Of a stretch of DNA of 36,600 nt, positions 1 through 8,578 are shown in pieces. A program made the position numbers and the translations under genes. This DNA is from JAYRWN01 sp041917975 (GTDB taxonomy: Bacteria; Bacteroidota; Bacteroidia; Chitinophagales; Saprospiraceae), in contig JAYRWN010000425.1 in NCBI GenBank assembly GCA_041917975.1, positions 1 through 36,600 on the forward strand. Reading direction: 5' to 3'. The notes below the pieces were generated by a model. That model made no database searches. It had not been told where the DNA came from and saw only the letters and a program-made list of their open reading frames with translations. How positions within the stretch are numbered: the stretch's first letter is position 1; the number at the start of each line of letters is the position of its first letter.

Positions 1-99
1 AGGAGACATGTTGCCAGGGGGCACACCTTTGTATCCCTGCGCGATGGTTAAAAAGGGTACTAGTAACCCAATTACATATAACAGTATTTTTTTATACAT
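1..99 (-). CDS. Exported protein, 5' end only (partial)
   Basis: An ATG at 97-99 on the minus strand opens a frame that runs without a stop to the window edge (33 codons). The product starts MYKKILLYVIGLL and continues PFLTIAQ before GYKGVPPGNMSP. This is a classic Sec signal peptide: a Lys pair, a long hydrophobic core and a cleavage site after AQ. The rest lies outside the window, so the mature function cannot be told. It is divergent from xerD, with only six bases between the two annotated start codons. Confidence is good that it is a real exported-protein gene and nil about its function. Confidence 0.7.
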   Translation of the reverse strand, partial: MYKKILLYVIGLLVPFLTIAQGYKGVPPGNMSP

Positions 100-123
100 T
101 TGCATATGGCCACAGCAAATATA
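95..123. promoter_or_regulatory. Back-to-back -7 elements between the divergent starts
   Basis: TACATTTG at 95-102 (plus) and TATATTTG at 116-123 (minus) both fit the Bacteroidota -7 consensus TAnnTTTG. Either would start RNA near position 109. No clear TTG -33 box is present at the right distance for either, so this is a tentative call. If real, xerD would start downstream of its ATG at 106. Confidence 0.35.
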
Positions 124-1038
124 CTAAATGGCTTGGACTGGCTGAGCGCTATAAAGGGTTTTAAAGCATATCTGCAATTGGAGAAATCCCTGTCCAAGCA
201 TTCGGTGGATGCGTATCACCGCGATATTCATAAACTGATGGAATTCATCACCATGAAATATCCGCAACAAGGTCCGCTGAAAGTAACCATGCACCAAATA
301 GAAGCCATGATTATTTATCTCAGTGAACTGGGCATGCATGAACGATCGCAAGCCCGGTTGATTTCCGGTATTCGTGCCTTTTATAAATATTTGCTGGTAG
401 AGGATTTAATTGATCAAGATCCTACTGAACTCATCGAAGGACCTAAGCTGCAGCGTAAAATCCCGGATGTACTTTCTTTCAACGAAATCAACGCGATTCT
501 TCGGGCCATTGATCTGAGTACGCCTCAGGGTTTGCGAAATCGTGCTATGCTGGAGACCTTGTATGCCAGCGGACTACGTGTCAGCGAACTGGTTAATTTG
601 CGCCTGACGAACGTTTTTTTTGAAATAGGCTTTGTTAAGGTACTTGGAAAAAATAATAAAGAGCGGATTGTACCCATCGGTCAGGAAGCGTTGAAACACA
701 TCCGTATTTACCTGGAGCATGTGCGAAAACTCCAGACGATTAAAAAAGGCCAGGATGATATATTGTTTCTCAACCGTCGGGGTAGCAAACTAACCCGGGA
801 GATGGTTTTTATGATCATTAAAGAATCGAATGCCTTGGCTAAAACAACTAAGGTGGTCAGCCCACATACTTTTCGCCACTCTTTTGCTACCCACCTCATC
901 GAAGGTGGTGCAGACTTGCGAGCGGTGCAGGATATGTTAGGTCATGAGTCCATCACCACTACTGAGATTTATACTCACCTGGACCGTGAGTTTTTGCGTG
1001 AAACCTTGTTTAAGTTTCACCCGCTATACCGGAAGTGA
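106..1038 (+). CDS. xerD: Tyrosine recombinase XerD
   Basis: Site-specific tyrosine recombinase of the XerC/XerD family, which acts with a partner at dif to resolve chromosome dimers at division. From the ATG at 106 the protein has 310 residues. The N-terminal SAM-like core-binding domain covers about residues 10-100 and the catalytic domain about 115-300. The catalytic set is complete: Arg158 (SGLRVSE), Lys182 (GKNNKER), His254 and Arg257 (HTFRH), His280 (LGHES) and nucleophile Tyr289 (EIYTHL). A TTG at 100 would add two residues. A TTG at 133 would give a product starting (M)DWLSAIKGF, which matches where homologues usually begin and would fit the promoter placement better. The gene converges on proS with 7 bases between the stops. 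XerD rather than XerC is inferred from overall similarity. Confidence 0.93.
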   Translation: MATANILNGLDWLSAIKGFKAYLQLEKSLSKHSVDAYHRDIHKLMEFITMKYPQQGPLKVTMHQIEAMIIYLSELGMHERSQARLISGIRAFYKYLLVEDLIDQDPTELIEGPKLQRKIPDVLSFNEINAILRAIDLSTPQGLRNRAMLETLYASGLRVSELVNLRLTNVFFEIGFVKVLGKNNKERIVPIGQEALKHIRIYLEHVRKLQTIKKGQDDILFLNRRGSKLTREMVFMIIKESNALAKTTKVVSPHTFRHSFATHLIEGGADLRAVQDMLGHESITTTEIYTHLDREFLRETLFKFHPLYRK

Positions 1039-1045
1039 ATTTGTC

Positions 1046-2509
1046 TTAATAAGCACGCGCAAACAAGACCCGTTGTGTCGAAGGTTTTCCGGTTAATATA
1101 CAGTTGCCCGCTTCTGTAGGGTTATTTAGTGGAATGCAGCGAATGGTGGCTTTGGTTAATTCCTTTATACGCAATTCGGTTTCAGCAGTGCCGTCCCAAT
1201 GGGCATAAATAAATCCACCACCATCCAGTTTTGCTTCAAAAGATGCCCAGTCATCCACAAAATACGTATGTTGAGCTCTGAAGTCTTTGGCTCTCCGTAA
1301 AAGATTGCCCTGGATATCATCTAGCAAATGAGCGATATAATCCGCTGCACCCTCTACCGGTACAGAAGTTTTTTCTTTAGTGTCCCGTCGGGCGATTTCC
1401 ATCTGACGGTTTTCCAGGTCCCGCAGGCCGATGGCCACACGTACAGGTATTCCGCGCAGTTCATGTTCGGCAAACTTAAATCCTGGCCGGTTTTTATCAT
1501 CCTGATCGTATTTTACCGAGATGCCCTTGGCTTGTAAGGCTTTTATTAACGTTTGAGCAGCCTCATTGATCTCTGTTGCAGGTTTAGGAATAGGGATAAT
1601 GATCACTTGCAGTGGGGCCAGCTTTGGTGGGACCACCAGCCCTTCATCATCAGAGTGAGTCATAATCAGTCCGCCGACTAATCGTGTGGAAACCCCCCAG
1701 GACGTAGCCCAGACCAGTTCCTGTTTATTTTGTTCATTCAGGAAATTAACCTCAAAAGCCCGGGCAAAATTTTGGCCTAGAAAGTGCGAGGTACCTGCTT
1801 GCAACGCTTTACCGTCCTGCATCATGGCTTCGATCGTATACGTCTCATCCGCTCCCGCAAAACGTTCGTAGGGAGTCTTGCGACCTTTGATGACCGGCAT
1901 GGCCATGTACTCTTCCGCAAAACTGGCATAGATGTCATGGATTAATTCCGCTTCTGCTATGGCTTCTTCTTTGGTGGCATGTGCAGTGTGGCCTTCTTGC
2001 CATAAAAATTCTGTTGTGCGCAGGAATGGACGGGTACGCAATTCCCACCGCACGACATTGGCCCATTGGTTGATTAACATTGGCAGGTCCCGATAAGAGT
2101 GGATCCAGTCCCGATAGGTATTCCAGATAATCGTTTCAGAAGTTGGTCTTACCACCAGCTCTTCTTCCAGTTTGGCCTCTGGATCAACTATAAGCCCGTG
2201 ACCATTAGGATCAATCTTGAGGCGGTGATGGGTGACTACGGCACATTCTTTGGCGAATCCCTCTACATGTTCAGCCTCTTTGCTCAAGAAACTTTTTGGT
2301 ATAAAGAGGGGAAAGTAAGCATTGGTGTGCCCGGTAGCTTTGAACATGCGATCCAGCTGTTCTTTCATGTTGTCCCAAATGGCAAAACCATTGGGTTTGA
2401 TGACCATACACCCCCGAACGGCAGAGTGGTCTGCCAAATCGGCTTTGCTAACTATATCGTTATACCATTGGGAGTAGTTCTCAACTCTTGCAGTGATTGC
2501 TTTAGCCAT
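1046..2509 (-). CDS. proS: Prolyl-tRNA synthetase, archaeal/eukaryal type
   Basis: Charges tRNA-Pro with proline in the cytoplasm. The 487-residue length and the C-terminal extension ending in Tyr identify the short ProRS form without the bacterial INS editing domain. The class II core includes RPTSE at 121-125, motif 2 around RTTEFLWQEGHTAH (164-177) and a motif 3 region with THSDDEGLVVPP. The HGTP anticodon-binding domain follows at about 305-400. The C-terminal ProRS-C domain keeps KATIRCIP and CILTGKPS and ends FARAY. Only two cysteines remain there, so the zinc site seen in some archaeal enzymes is probably absent. The ATG at 2507-2509 gives the standard N-terminus. The gene is monocistronic, divergent from the exported-protein gene at 2735. 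The order proS next to an OmpP1/FadL-type gene is also familiar from other Bacteroidota. Confidence 0.97.
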   Translation of the reverse strand: MAKAITARVENYSQWYNDIVSKADLADHSAVRGCMVIKPNGFAIWDNMKEQLDRMFKATGHTNAYFPLFIPKSFLSKEAEHVEGFAKECAVVTHHRLKIDPNGHGLIVDPEAKLEEELVVRPTSETIIWNTYRDWIHSYRDLPMLINQWANVVRWELRTRPFLRTTEFLWQEGHTAHATKEEAIAEAELIHDIYASFAEEYMAMPVIKGRKTPYERFAGADETYTIEAMMQDGKALQAGTSHFLGQNFARAFEVNFLNEQNKQELVWATSWGVSTRLVGGLIMTHSDDEGLVVPPKLAPLQVIIIPIPKPATEINEAAQTLIKALQAKGISVKYDQDDKNRPGFKFAEHELRGIPVRVAIGLRDLENRQMEIARRDTKEKTSVPVEGAADYIAHLLDDIQGNLLRRAKDFRAQHTYFVDDWASFEAKLDGGGFIYAHWDGTAETELRIKELTKATIRCIPLNNPTEAGNCILTGKPSTQRVLFARAY

Positions 2510-2622
2510 AAATTATTGAAACTGTTGTGTATAGTTAAATTATTGTTATTGCAGGAACCAATAGGGGTCCTTTTCCGTCAATATGGTAGTGATGAAAATG
2601 TTTATTGTATATTTAACGTTTA

Positions 2623-2653
2623 CAAAAGATACTTTTAAAATCACATTAACAAA
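2623..2653 (-). promoter_or_regulatory. Putative proS promoter
   Basis: Read on the minus strand, TTTG (2653-2650), an 18-base spacer and TATCTTTTG (2631-2623) approximate the Bacteroidota TTTG/TAnnTTTG promoter. It would give a leader of about 105 bases before the proS ATG. The rest of the 2510-2734 gap is AT-rich; no convincing plus-strand promoter for the gene at 2735 was seen. Confidence 0.45.
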
Positions 2654-2734
2654 TAAATTGCCGTAAAAGTAATAAATTGCAAGCAAGTGTTAAGAAAGTC
2701 CCGATATTATATCATAATCAAAAGTAATAAAGCA

Positions 2735-3871
2735 ATGAAAAAACTATGGTTTACCGCAATGTTGGCCTGCTTCTGGGCTTTAATAGTTGCTCCGGTAAGC
2801 GCCCAGACTGATGATGTCTATTATGATCCGGATCAGGATGATGACTATTATTGGTCTGCCAACGATGACGAAGTCTATGATGAGCCTTATGAATACCATG
2901 AGATCTACGACGATTATTCTTATACCCGTCGTTTGAATCGTTTTGCCCGCCCATCTCTAGGGTTCGGTTATTTTTCACCGGTATTCGTGGATCAGTACTA
3001 CTACGATCCGTTTTTCGTCCAGCCCGGCTTGACATTGTCCATTAATTTTGGCTCACCCTTCAGCCGATACACCTATGGCAGTTACTACAGCAGCTGGAAT
3101 CGTTGGTATGATCGTTATAACTGGAATTATTGGAATCCTTGGAGCCCTTCCCGCTTCTATAGCAATAATTTCCTTACTGTAAATAATTTTTATGGTTTCG
3201 GTGGCTACGGGGGTGGCTATTTTGGTGGATATGGCCTCAATGCCTATTGTTCACCTTACCAAATCAATAATTACTACGGAGGTTCAGGCATTTCCCGCTT
3301 GAACAACGATCGCGGCACCTATTACGGAGCAAGAAAATATGCCACCACCTATAGTGCACCAGCTGATCGTAACCGCTCCTATAATCCCCGCTCTACGGGT
3401 GTAACCAACAATGGTACCATTAACCGTAATCCAAACACGTATAATGGGCCTCGTACCATCAATCCTTCCAGCCGAGTAAATAATCCATCCGGCCGCAGCA
3501 ATGGTGATCGTACTTACAATACCAACCCCAATGTTTCTCCACGTTCTAACTCCATTCCGTCTGACCGGAGCAACCGTACTAATATTAACCCTTCTTCACG
3601 TGGCAGCAACAATAATCCGGGGTACTCGCCTAGAAGCTCAAATAATTCGCCTCGCAGTATCAACAATGATGCTCCACGGACGAATAATTATACGCCACGC
3701 AGCTCTGGCAACAATAATTACAGCTCACCTGCTCCTTCTTCCAGAACATATAATGCACCATCTTCTTCTCCAAGGAGTTACAGTGCACCATCCTCTTCCC
3801 CTTCCCGCTCTTCTGCTGCTCCCTCTACCCCACGCAGTAGTGGTTCGGGTTCACCAAGAGGGCGCAATTAA
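2735..3871 (+). CDS. Exported low-complexity Tyr/Asp/Ser-rich protein
   Basis: I do not recognise a domain. The ATG at 2735 gives 378 residues and a clear signal peptide (MKKLWFTAMLACFW, then cleavage after VSAQ near residue 24); an in-frame start at 2687 would bury that signal behind 16 residues and is rejected. The mature protein has three zones. About 25-70 is acidic and rich in Asp and Tyr. About 70-190 is rich in Tyr, Trp, Phe, Gly and Asn, with GGYGGGYFGGYG-like stretches. About 190-378 is Asn/Ser/Pro/Arg-rich with many PRS or PSS units and a basic Arg-rich end. There is no lipobox and no T9SS tail. It lies between proS and the OmpP1/FadL-type gene and is followed by a strong terminator. 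A surface or matrix role is a guess from composition only. Confidence 0.8.
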   Translation: MKKLWFTAMLACFWALIVAPVSAQTDDVYYDPDQDDDYYWSANDDEVYDEPYEYHEIYDDYSYTRRLNRFARPSLGFGYFSPVFVDQYYYDPFFVQPGLTLSINFGSPFSRYTYGSYYSSWNRWYDRYNWNYWNPWSPSRFYSNNFLTVNNFYGFGGYGGGYFGGYGLNAYCSPYQINNYYGGSGISRLNNDRGTYYGARKYATTYSAPADRNRSYNPRSTGVTNNGTINRNPNTYNGPRTINPSSRVNNPSGRSNGDRTYNTNPNVSPRSNSIPSDRSNRTNINPSSRGSNNNPGYSPRSSNNSPRSINNDAPRTNNYTPRSSGNNNYSSPAPSSRTYNAPSSSPRSYSAPSSSPSRSSAAPSTPRSSGSGSPRGRN

Positions 3872-3914
3872 AGACATAAAATATTCACAGCCTTCGCTGT
3901 AAAAAATAACCGCA

Positions 3915-3949
3915 GGGGTGAACATGTAAGGTGTTCACCCCTTATTTTT
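3915..3949 (+). terminator. Rho-independent terminator after the 2735-3871 gene
   Basis: A perfect 10-bp stem (3915-3924 with 3932-3941), a 7-base loop and a TTATTTTT tract. It ends only 27 bases before the next start codon at 3977, leaving no obvious room for a separate promoter. Confidence 0.85.
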
Positions 3950-3976
3950 AGCGACATTTCTATCAGATACTTAAGC

Positions 3977-5422
3977 ATGAACAAGAGTATTTTTTCGGTC
4001 TTTTTCATCTTTGCCGGTTCGCTGGTCTATGCTCAAAATGTGAATGATGCTGTGCGCTACAGTTTTCAGGATTATGCTGGTACTGCGCGTCATACAGCGG
4101 TAGGTGCTTCTATGTCGGCGCTCGGTGGTGACCTAGCGGCCATGAGTCAAAATCCTGCTGCCATAGGTTTATTTAGATGGTCTGACCTCACTTTAACTGG
4201 TGGATTGTACAGCACGGACACCAAGTCCACACTGGGCTTAGAAATCCTCAAGAAAAATTACTCGCAGTTTAATGTGACCAATTTAGGTATAGTGATGGTG
4301 CATCGACCCATCGGCTCTAAATGGAAAACTTCAAACTTGGGTTTGTCCATCACCCAGACTAATGATTTTAATACCCGCTTTGATTTTCGCGGCACTTCTG
4401 AAGGGTCATTAACATATAGCCTTGCAGATAAAGCAGATGGTTTAAGCCCTGATCAGCTCAACGATTTTGATACTCGACTCGCTTACGAGACGGGAGCTAT
4501 CTATGATTTTGAAGGTGATAATCAATACGAATATGACTTAATACTGGCTAATGATCGCGAGGTGCAAAAAGAGCAACTTGTTACTGAAAAAGGGCATAAG
4601 AAGGAATTTGTTATCGGGGTAGGGGCTAATTATGATGAGAAATTGATGTTGGGAGGATCGGTCAGCATACCCTTCGTAGAGTTCGAACAAGAAAAAAATT
4701 ACCGGGAAAGTGATCAGAATGATAAAGTGGAATTCTTTAATGCGTTGCGTTTCGAAGAATATTTGAACACCAGCGGCTCCGGTTTGAAAGCCAGTGCCGG
4801 CTTGATTTATGTGGTCAATAAATATTTACGCCTGGGTGCCGCCTTTCATACACCCACGCGCTATAGAATGTCCGATGTATACTTCACCACATTCATTTAT
4901 GATTTTACCGAAGATGGCGAGCGACAAGAGATATCCCGACTTTCTCCCAGCGGTAACTTTAATTACCGTTTCATTAGCCCATGGCGTGCCGCAGCGTCCA
5001 TTGGCGTGATCATGGGTAAAAGGGGCTTTCTTAGCGGAGACGTGGAATATGTGCCTTACCAGAAATCCAAATTTCGCATCGGTGATGATCCAACCTATGA
5101 AAGGCAATTAAATCAAAATATCGCTGACCAACTGAGTCAGGGTATAAATATTCGCGGGGGAAGTGAGCTGGCGTTTGGAAAATTCAGAATTCGCGGAGGA
5201 TTGGCATTTTTAAGTCCTGTACGTAAAAATGGTGACTCAGTCAAAATCTATGGCAGTGGTGGATTAGGGTTCAGGGGTAATAAATTTTATATAGACCTGG
5301 CCTATCGCATCGGTACTCATCAAGCTGATTACTCCCCCTACCAAACCGGCGATATTTACCCTGTAGTAAGTCAAAATAGGTTAAATCAGTTAGGCCTGAT
5401 CACTTTAGGATTTAAATACTAA
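3977..5422 (+). CDS. OmpP1/FadL/TodX-family outer-membrane protein
   Basis: Predicted outer-membrane beta-barrel of the OmpP1/FadL/TodX type, a family that moves hydrophobic molecules across the outer membrane. Bacteroidota members are often labelled hemin receptor. The 481-residue protein has a signal peptide ending VYAQ (about residue 20). It then shows the family's N-terminal signature: DAVRYSFQDYAGTARH followed by SALGGDLAAMSQNPAAIG, the hatch-like segment. The remainder has alternating strands and ends in LITLGFKY, with the terminal aromatic expected for BAM recognition. Length is normal for the family. The substrate cannot be told. It is preceded by a terminator hairpin and converges with the small gene at 5436. 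Confidence 0.85.
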   Translation: MNKSIFSVFFIFAGSLVYAQNVNDAVRYSFQDYAGTARHTAVGASMSALGGDLAAMSQNPAAIGLFRWSDLTLTGGLYSTDTKSTLGLEILKKNYSQFNVTNLGIVMVHRPIGSKWKTSNLGLSITQTNDFNTRFDFRGTSEGSLTYSLADKADGLSPDQLNDFDTRLAYETGAIYDFEGDNQYEYDLILANDREVQKEQLVTEKGHKKEFVIGVGANYDEKLMLGGSVSIPFVEFEQEKNYRESDQNDKVEFFNALRFEEYLNTSGSGLKASAGLIYVVNKYLRLGAAFHTPTRYRMSDVYFTTFIYDFTEDGERQEISRLSPSGNFNYRFISPWRAAASIGVIMGKRGFLSGDVEYVPYQKSKFRIGDDPTYERQLNQNIADQLSQGINIRGGSELAFGKFRIRGGLAFLSPVRKNGDSVKIYGSGGLGFRGNKFYIDLAYRIGTHQADYSPYQTGDIYPVVSQNRLNQLGLITLGFKY

Positions 5423-5435
5423 ACCCAACCAATCG

Positions 5436-5819
5436 TCAATGCATTGCCAGGTCTGTTTCAGGTTCGGAAACTACCACCACTGAACCTTTTAGGTTTTGAT
5501 CTTTTAATGCCCAAGTGTCTGTAACCGTAGTTTGTAACCAAAGGTTACCTGATTTTCTAAATATCTGGACATTCAATCCATAGATATCATGAAACAGGCT
5601 TTCTAATTCCTCAACGGTCATGTATGGACTTAATATGACCGCCCCTTCATGATGTCGAACACGTACGTCTCCTAACTTCTTGGATTTATTTATTGGTTTA
5701 GCAATGGTCCCTTGCTTGGAATGGTGTTCATCAAAGTAAAATTCCATCTTCAAATTCTTAAACTGATCTGAAAACTGTTGTTCAATTTCAGCCAAAGTCA
5801 TTTCATTCTTGATCAACAT
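5436..5819 (-). CDS. Small conserved-looking cytosolic protein, unknown function
   Basis: 127 residues with no signal peptide or membrane segment. I cannot assign a family with certainty. The layout, a helical start (TLAEIEQQFSDQF), a central GAVILSPYMTVEELE and then YGLNVQIFRKSGNLWLQTT, resembles a group of small Bacteroidota proteins of unknown function that end in a ubiquitin-like strand pattern. That is an impression from memory, not a search. A second ATG at 5801 (MTLAEIEQ) is an equally good start. The gene is alone, convergent with the OmpP1-like gene, with about 200 bases of non-coding DNA behind it that contain a 9-bp inverted repeat. Confidence 0.75.
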   Translation of the reverse strand: MLIKNEMTLAEIEQQFSDQFKNLKMEFYFDEHHSKQGTIAKPINKSKKLGDVRVRHHEGAVILSPYMTVEELESLFHDIYGLNVQIFRKSGNLWLQTTVTDTWALKDQNLKGSVVVVSEPETDLAMH

Positions 5820-5953
5820 AATAATTGATTTAAAATAGTTTAGAAATAAAACGATGGGAGGCTATTATTTGGTATAACAATTATCAGGCCTGAACGATGA
5901 TTAAAGTCATGATTACCAGACTGTTGGTGGCTGTTTTAAATCAGTGATGCCCG

Positions 5954-5989
5954 GGACTAAAAATTTAATTATCAGGGAACTTTTAGTCC
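5954..5989. repeat. 9-bp inverted repeat downstream of dsbD
   Basis: GGACTAAAA at 5954-5962 and TTTTAGTCC at 5981-5989 are perfect inverse complements separated by 18 bases. There is no T-tract on either side, so it is not a standard terminator. It could be an RNA end structure of dsbD mRNA or an operator for the gene at 5819. Nothing else stands out between 5820 and 6023. Confidence 0.5.
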
Positions 5990-6023
5990 AACCGCTGAAT
6001 TCCCAGTGGCATGCCTACATGAA

Positions 6024-8543
6024 TCATTGTAAGGTGCCCAGAAGGTGAGGATCTTTTTGTATCGTTTGAAAAGTTTCTAGTCCGCAATCCAGAAACTTGA
6101 TATATCCATTTACACCTTCTTTGTATTCACGAGCAGGAACTAAGACTTGTTCGTCCGGAGATACCAATACATACAAAGGCTGGGAGATTTGTTTAAAATT
6201 TACACTTTGAAAATCTTTCCAATATGACCCTATTTTACGGATTTTTTCACCCGTATTTTTTGAAAATAAAGGGCTGTCTAATTTCTTATCATCATCTGTA
6301 TACAGAGAAATCAAAACATAGTCATTGGCTATCTTGCTCCACACTTGATCATTGGTCCAGATGTGTTCTTCGGTTTTACGACAATTTACACAACCATATC
6401 CGGTAAAATCCAATAAGATGGGTTTGCCCACTTCTTTAGCATAAGCTAGACCTTCATGATAATCTTTAAAGCAGTCCAGATTATTGGCGCACTTGCTGAA
6501 TGAGGCATAGCGTGCTTTTATGCCTTGATCAGGTTCAGGCAAAGGTTTGAAAAAATTATAATTTGCCGGAGGTGCTAGTCCGCTTAACAGGGCCAGAGGG
6601 TTGTAGGTGCGAGTGCGTTCATTAGGGCCTAATCCGCTTATTAAATATACGGTAAATAACAAAAACACGGAAGCAAAAGCTTTGCGTAACAATGATAACT
6701 TGGTTCTAGGACCATCATGAGGAAACCGGATGAGTCCAAATAAATATAAAGTAGTCAGTCCAAATAAAATAATCCAGGTGGCCATGAACAACTCATAACG
6801 CAGAATACCCCAATGTGAGGTCATATCCGCTACGGATAAAAATTTAAATGCCAGCGCCAATTCTAAAAAGCCCAGAACTACTTTTACCGTACTCATCCAG
6901 CTGCCGGACTTAGGCAGAGAATTAAGCCAAGCCGGGAAGGCAGCAAAAAGTCCAAAGGGAAATGCCAATGCACTGGAGAAACCTAACATAACTACAAATG
7001 GGCCCAATTTGCCAGTAGTTACCGATTCTACTAATGCTGTACCGATAATCGGCCCTGTACATGAAAAAGAAACCAAGGATAAAGTAAAGGCCATAAAAAA
7101 GATACCCAATAAACCGCCTTTTTCTGAGAGGCTATCTGTTTTTGTGGTCCAGTTAGACGGTAAGGTGATTTCGAACAACCCAAAAAATGACAAGGCAAAT
7201 ACCACAAAAATGACAAAAAAGAGGGTATTGAAAAGCCAATGTGTGGACATGGCATTAAGAGCTTTAGGTCCGGCCAAAGCAGTAATTAACAAGCCAATGC
7301 TCACATATATAACAATGATGGATAAGCCATACAATATGCCGTTACGTAATCCAGAAGCGCGGTCTTTGCTTCCTTTGGTAAAAAAACTCACCGTTAAGGG
7401 GATCATCGGGAAAACACAAGGTGTCAATAAAGCCAACAATCCACCTAAGAATCCCAGGATAAAGGTCCAAATCAAATTGGTTGAACGTTCTTTTTTTTCT
7501 TCACATTGCCCCACCGGCTCTAAAAACGAAGTCTGCAAGGCCGGCCTTGTATTGTCCACCAAAGAACCTTCCGCAATAGGGTTTTCAAAACCCGGTGATG
7601 TAATCATAGTGGAATGAGCTTCAAAAGCAATGCTCAATTCTTTATCATCAGCAATACACTTTTCAGAATCACAAGTCATGTAAGCTATCAAGGCCGTAAG
7701 CGGAGCTTTTCTCGCGTCGTCAACTATAAAAGTTTGCCGGTAACGAGCCTGCCCCGTAAGTTTGATGACCTCCATATAGTCAAACAAAGGATCCTTGCCT
7801 TTCACAATTTGGTCAGCTGTTTCGATTAATGACCCTTTCAGCTGCCAGCCGTTACCTTCCCATTCTATGGTAGTAGGGATAGGTCCTCCTTCCCCCAAAT
7901 CCTTGGAGTATATGTTCCAGCCTGGATTAATATCGGCAGTGAGTATCACTTCATACTCTTTGTCGCTGATTTTTTGTACGGTTGACTGCCATTTGACGGG
8001 CAGTGCAGGACCGGAGGGCTTGGGCGCTTTGGAAGTAGGTGATGGAGTAGGAGAAGTAAACCCTATATCCTGTTTATTAATACCGCCCTGACCTTGAGTA
8101 TCGCCTAATTTAAAAGAAAAATCGGTGTCCGCGGGAGGAAGGCACTTTTCGTCATCACAGGTCATAAAAGTAAAGTATCCGCTCACAGGGCGATCCGCTT
8201 TGAGTAGTTTTACTCGTTGCGTATAGGTTACTTCTTTAAATAATTTAATAACCTCCTGTTCAAAATATTTATCAAATAATTTTTTCTTCTCTCCGACTTC
8301 CTGTATGGCACCCACCAATTCATAATGGTCCCCTTTTTCAAATTCAAATGTAGTCGGAACCGGACCGCCAGGTTCCATAAACGTAGAATAGATGGTCCAT
8401 CCCGGATTGATCTTGGCTGTAAAGACCAGATCATAGGTATTAGAACCTGCTGCCTGAGATCTCCAGGTCCATTTTACTGGTTTCAAATCCTGACCCTGAA
8501 GACTAGCAGTCAGTAAAATCAACACATAAATTAATTGACGCAT
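6024..8543 (-). CDS. dsbD: Thiol:disulfide interchange protein DsbD with two N-terminal domains
   Basis: Inner-membrane protein that carries reducing power from cytoplasmic thioredoxin to periplasmic partners. The ATG at 8543 (839 residues) puts the signal peptide MRQLIYVLILLTASLQG at the N-terminus; the longer frame from 8579 would bury it. Domains: two consecutive DsbD-N/DsbC-like domains (about 20-150 and 182-310), each with WNIYS- or WTIYS-type and GGPxPTT motifs and a C-x4-C pair (Cys129/134 and Cys291/296). A membrane domain of about eight helices follows (about 355-640), with the conserved Cys376 (LTPCVFPMIP) and Cys495 (SFSCTGPIIG). The last part is a thioredoxin-like domain with CVNC at 718-721. 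All electron-relay cysteines are present. The family normally has a single N-terminal domain, so the tandem copy is unusual. The gene is monocistronic. Confidence 0.95.
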   Translation of the reverse strand: MRQLIYVLILLTASLQGQDLKPVKWTWRSQAAGSNTYDLVFTAKINPGWTIYSTFMEPGGPVPTTFEFEKGDHYELVGAIQEVGEKKKLFDKYFEQEVIKLFKEVTYTQRVKLLKADRPVSGYFTFMTCDDEKCLPPADTDFSFKLGDTQGQGGINKQDIGFTSPTPSPTSKAPKPSGPALPVKWQSTVQKISDKEYEVILTADINPGWNIYSKDLGEGGPIPTTIEWEGNGWQLKGSLIETADQIVKGKDPLFDYMEVIKLTGQARYRQTFIVDDARKAPLTALIAYMTCDSEKCIADDKELSIAFEAHSTMITSPGFENPIAEGSLVDNTRPALQTSFLEPVGQCEEKKERSTNLIWTFILGFLGGLLALLTPCVFPMIPLTVSFFTKGSKDRASGLRNGILYGLSIIVIYVSIGLLITALAGPKALNAMSTHWLFNTLFFVIFVVFALSFFGLFEITLPSNWTTKTDSLSEKGGLLGIFFMAFTLSLVSFSCTGPIIGTALVESVTTGKLGPFVVMLGFSSALAFPFGLFAAFPAWLNSLPKSGSWMSTVKVVLGFLELALAFKFLSVADMTSHWGILRYELFMATWIILFGLTTLYLFGLIRFPHDGPRTKLSLLRKAFASVFLLFTVYLISGLGPNERTRTYNPLALLSGLAPPANYNFFKPLPEPDQGIKARYASFSKCANNLDCFKDYHEGLAYAKEVGKPILLDFTGYGCVNCRKTEEHIWTNDQVWSKIANDYVLISLYTDDDKKLDSPLFSKNTGEKIRKIGSYWKDFQSVNFKQISQPLYVLVSPDEQVLVPAREYKEGVNGYIKFLDCGLETFQTIQKDPHLLGTLQ

Positions 8544-8578
8544 ATGTACTGTGGATTTATCCAAGAAATAAGATGGCA

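Noticed and set aside
2099..2638. Plus-strand open frame of 179 codons antisense to proS
   Set aside because: Lies almost wholly over the well-supported proS gene and shows no protein-like features.
3501..3902. Plus-strand open frame of 133 codons inside the low-complexity gene
   Set aside because: An out-of-frame shadow of repetitive Ser/Pro/Asn codons; the other frame has the signal peptide and normal start.
7009..7617. Plus-strand open frame of 202 codons antisense to dsbD
   Set aside because: Covers the dsbD membrane domain; the Lys/Pro-rich product is what antisense of hydrophobic codons gives.
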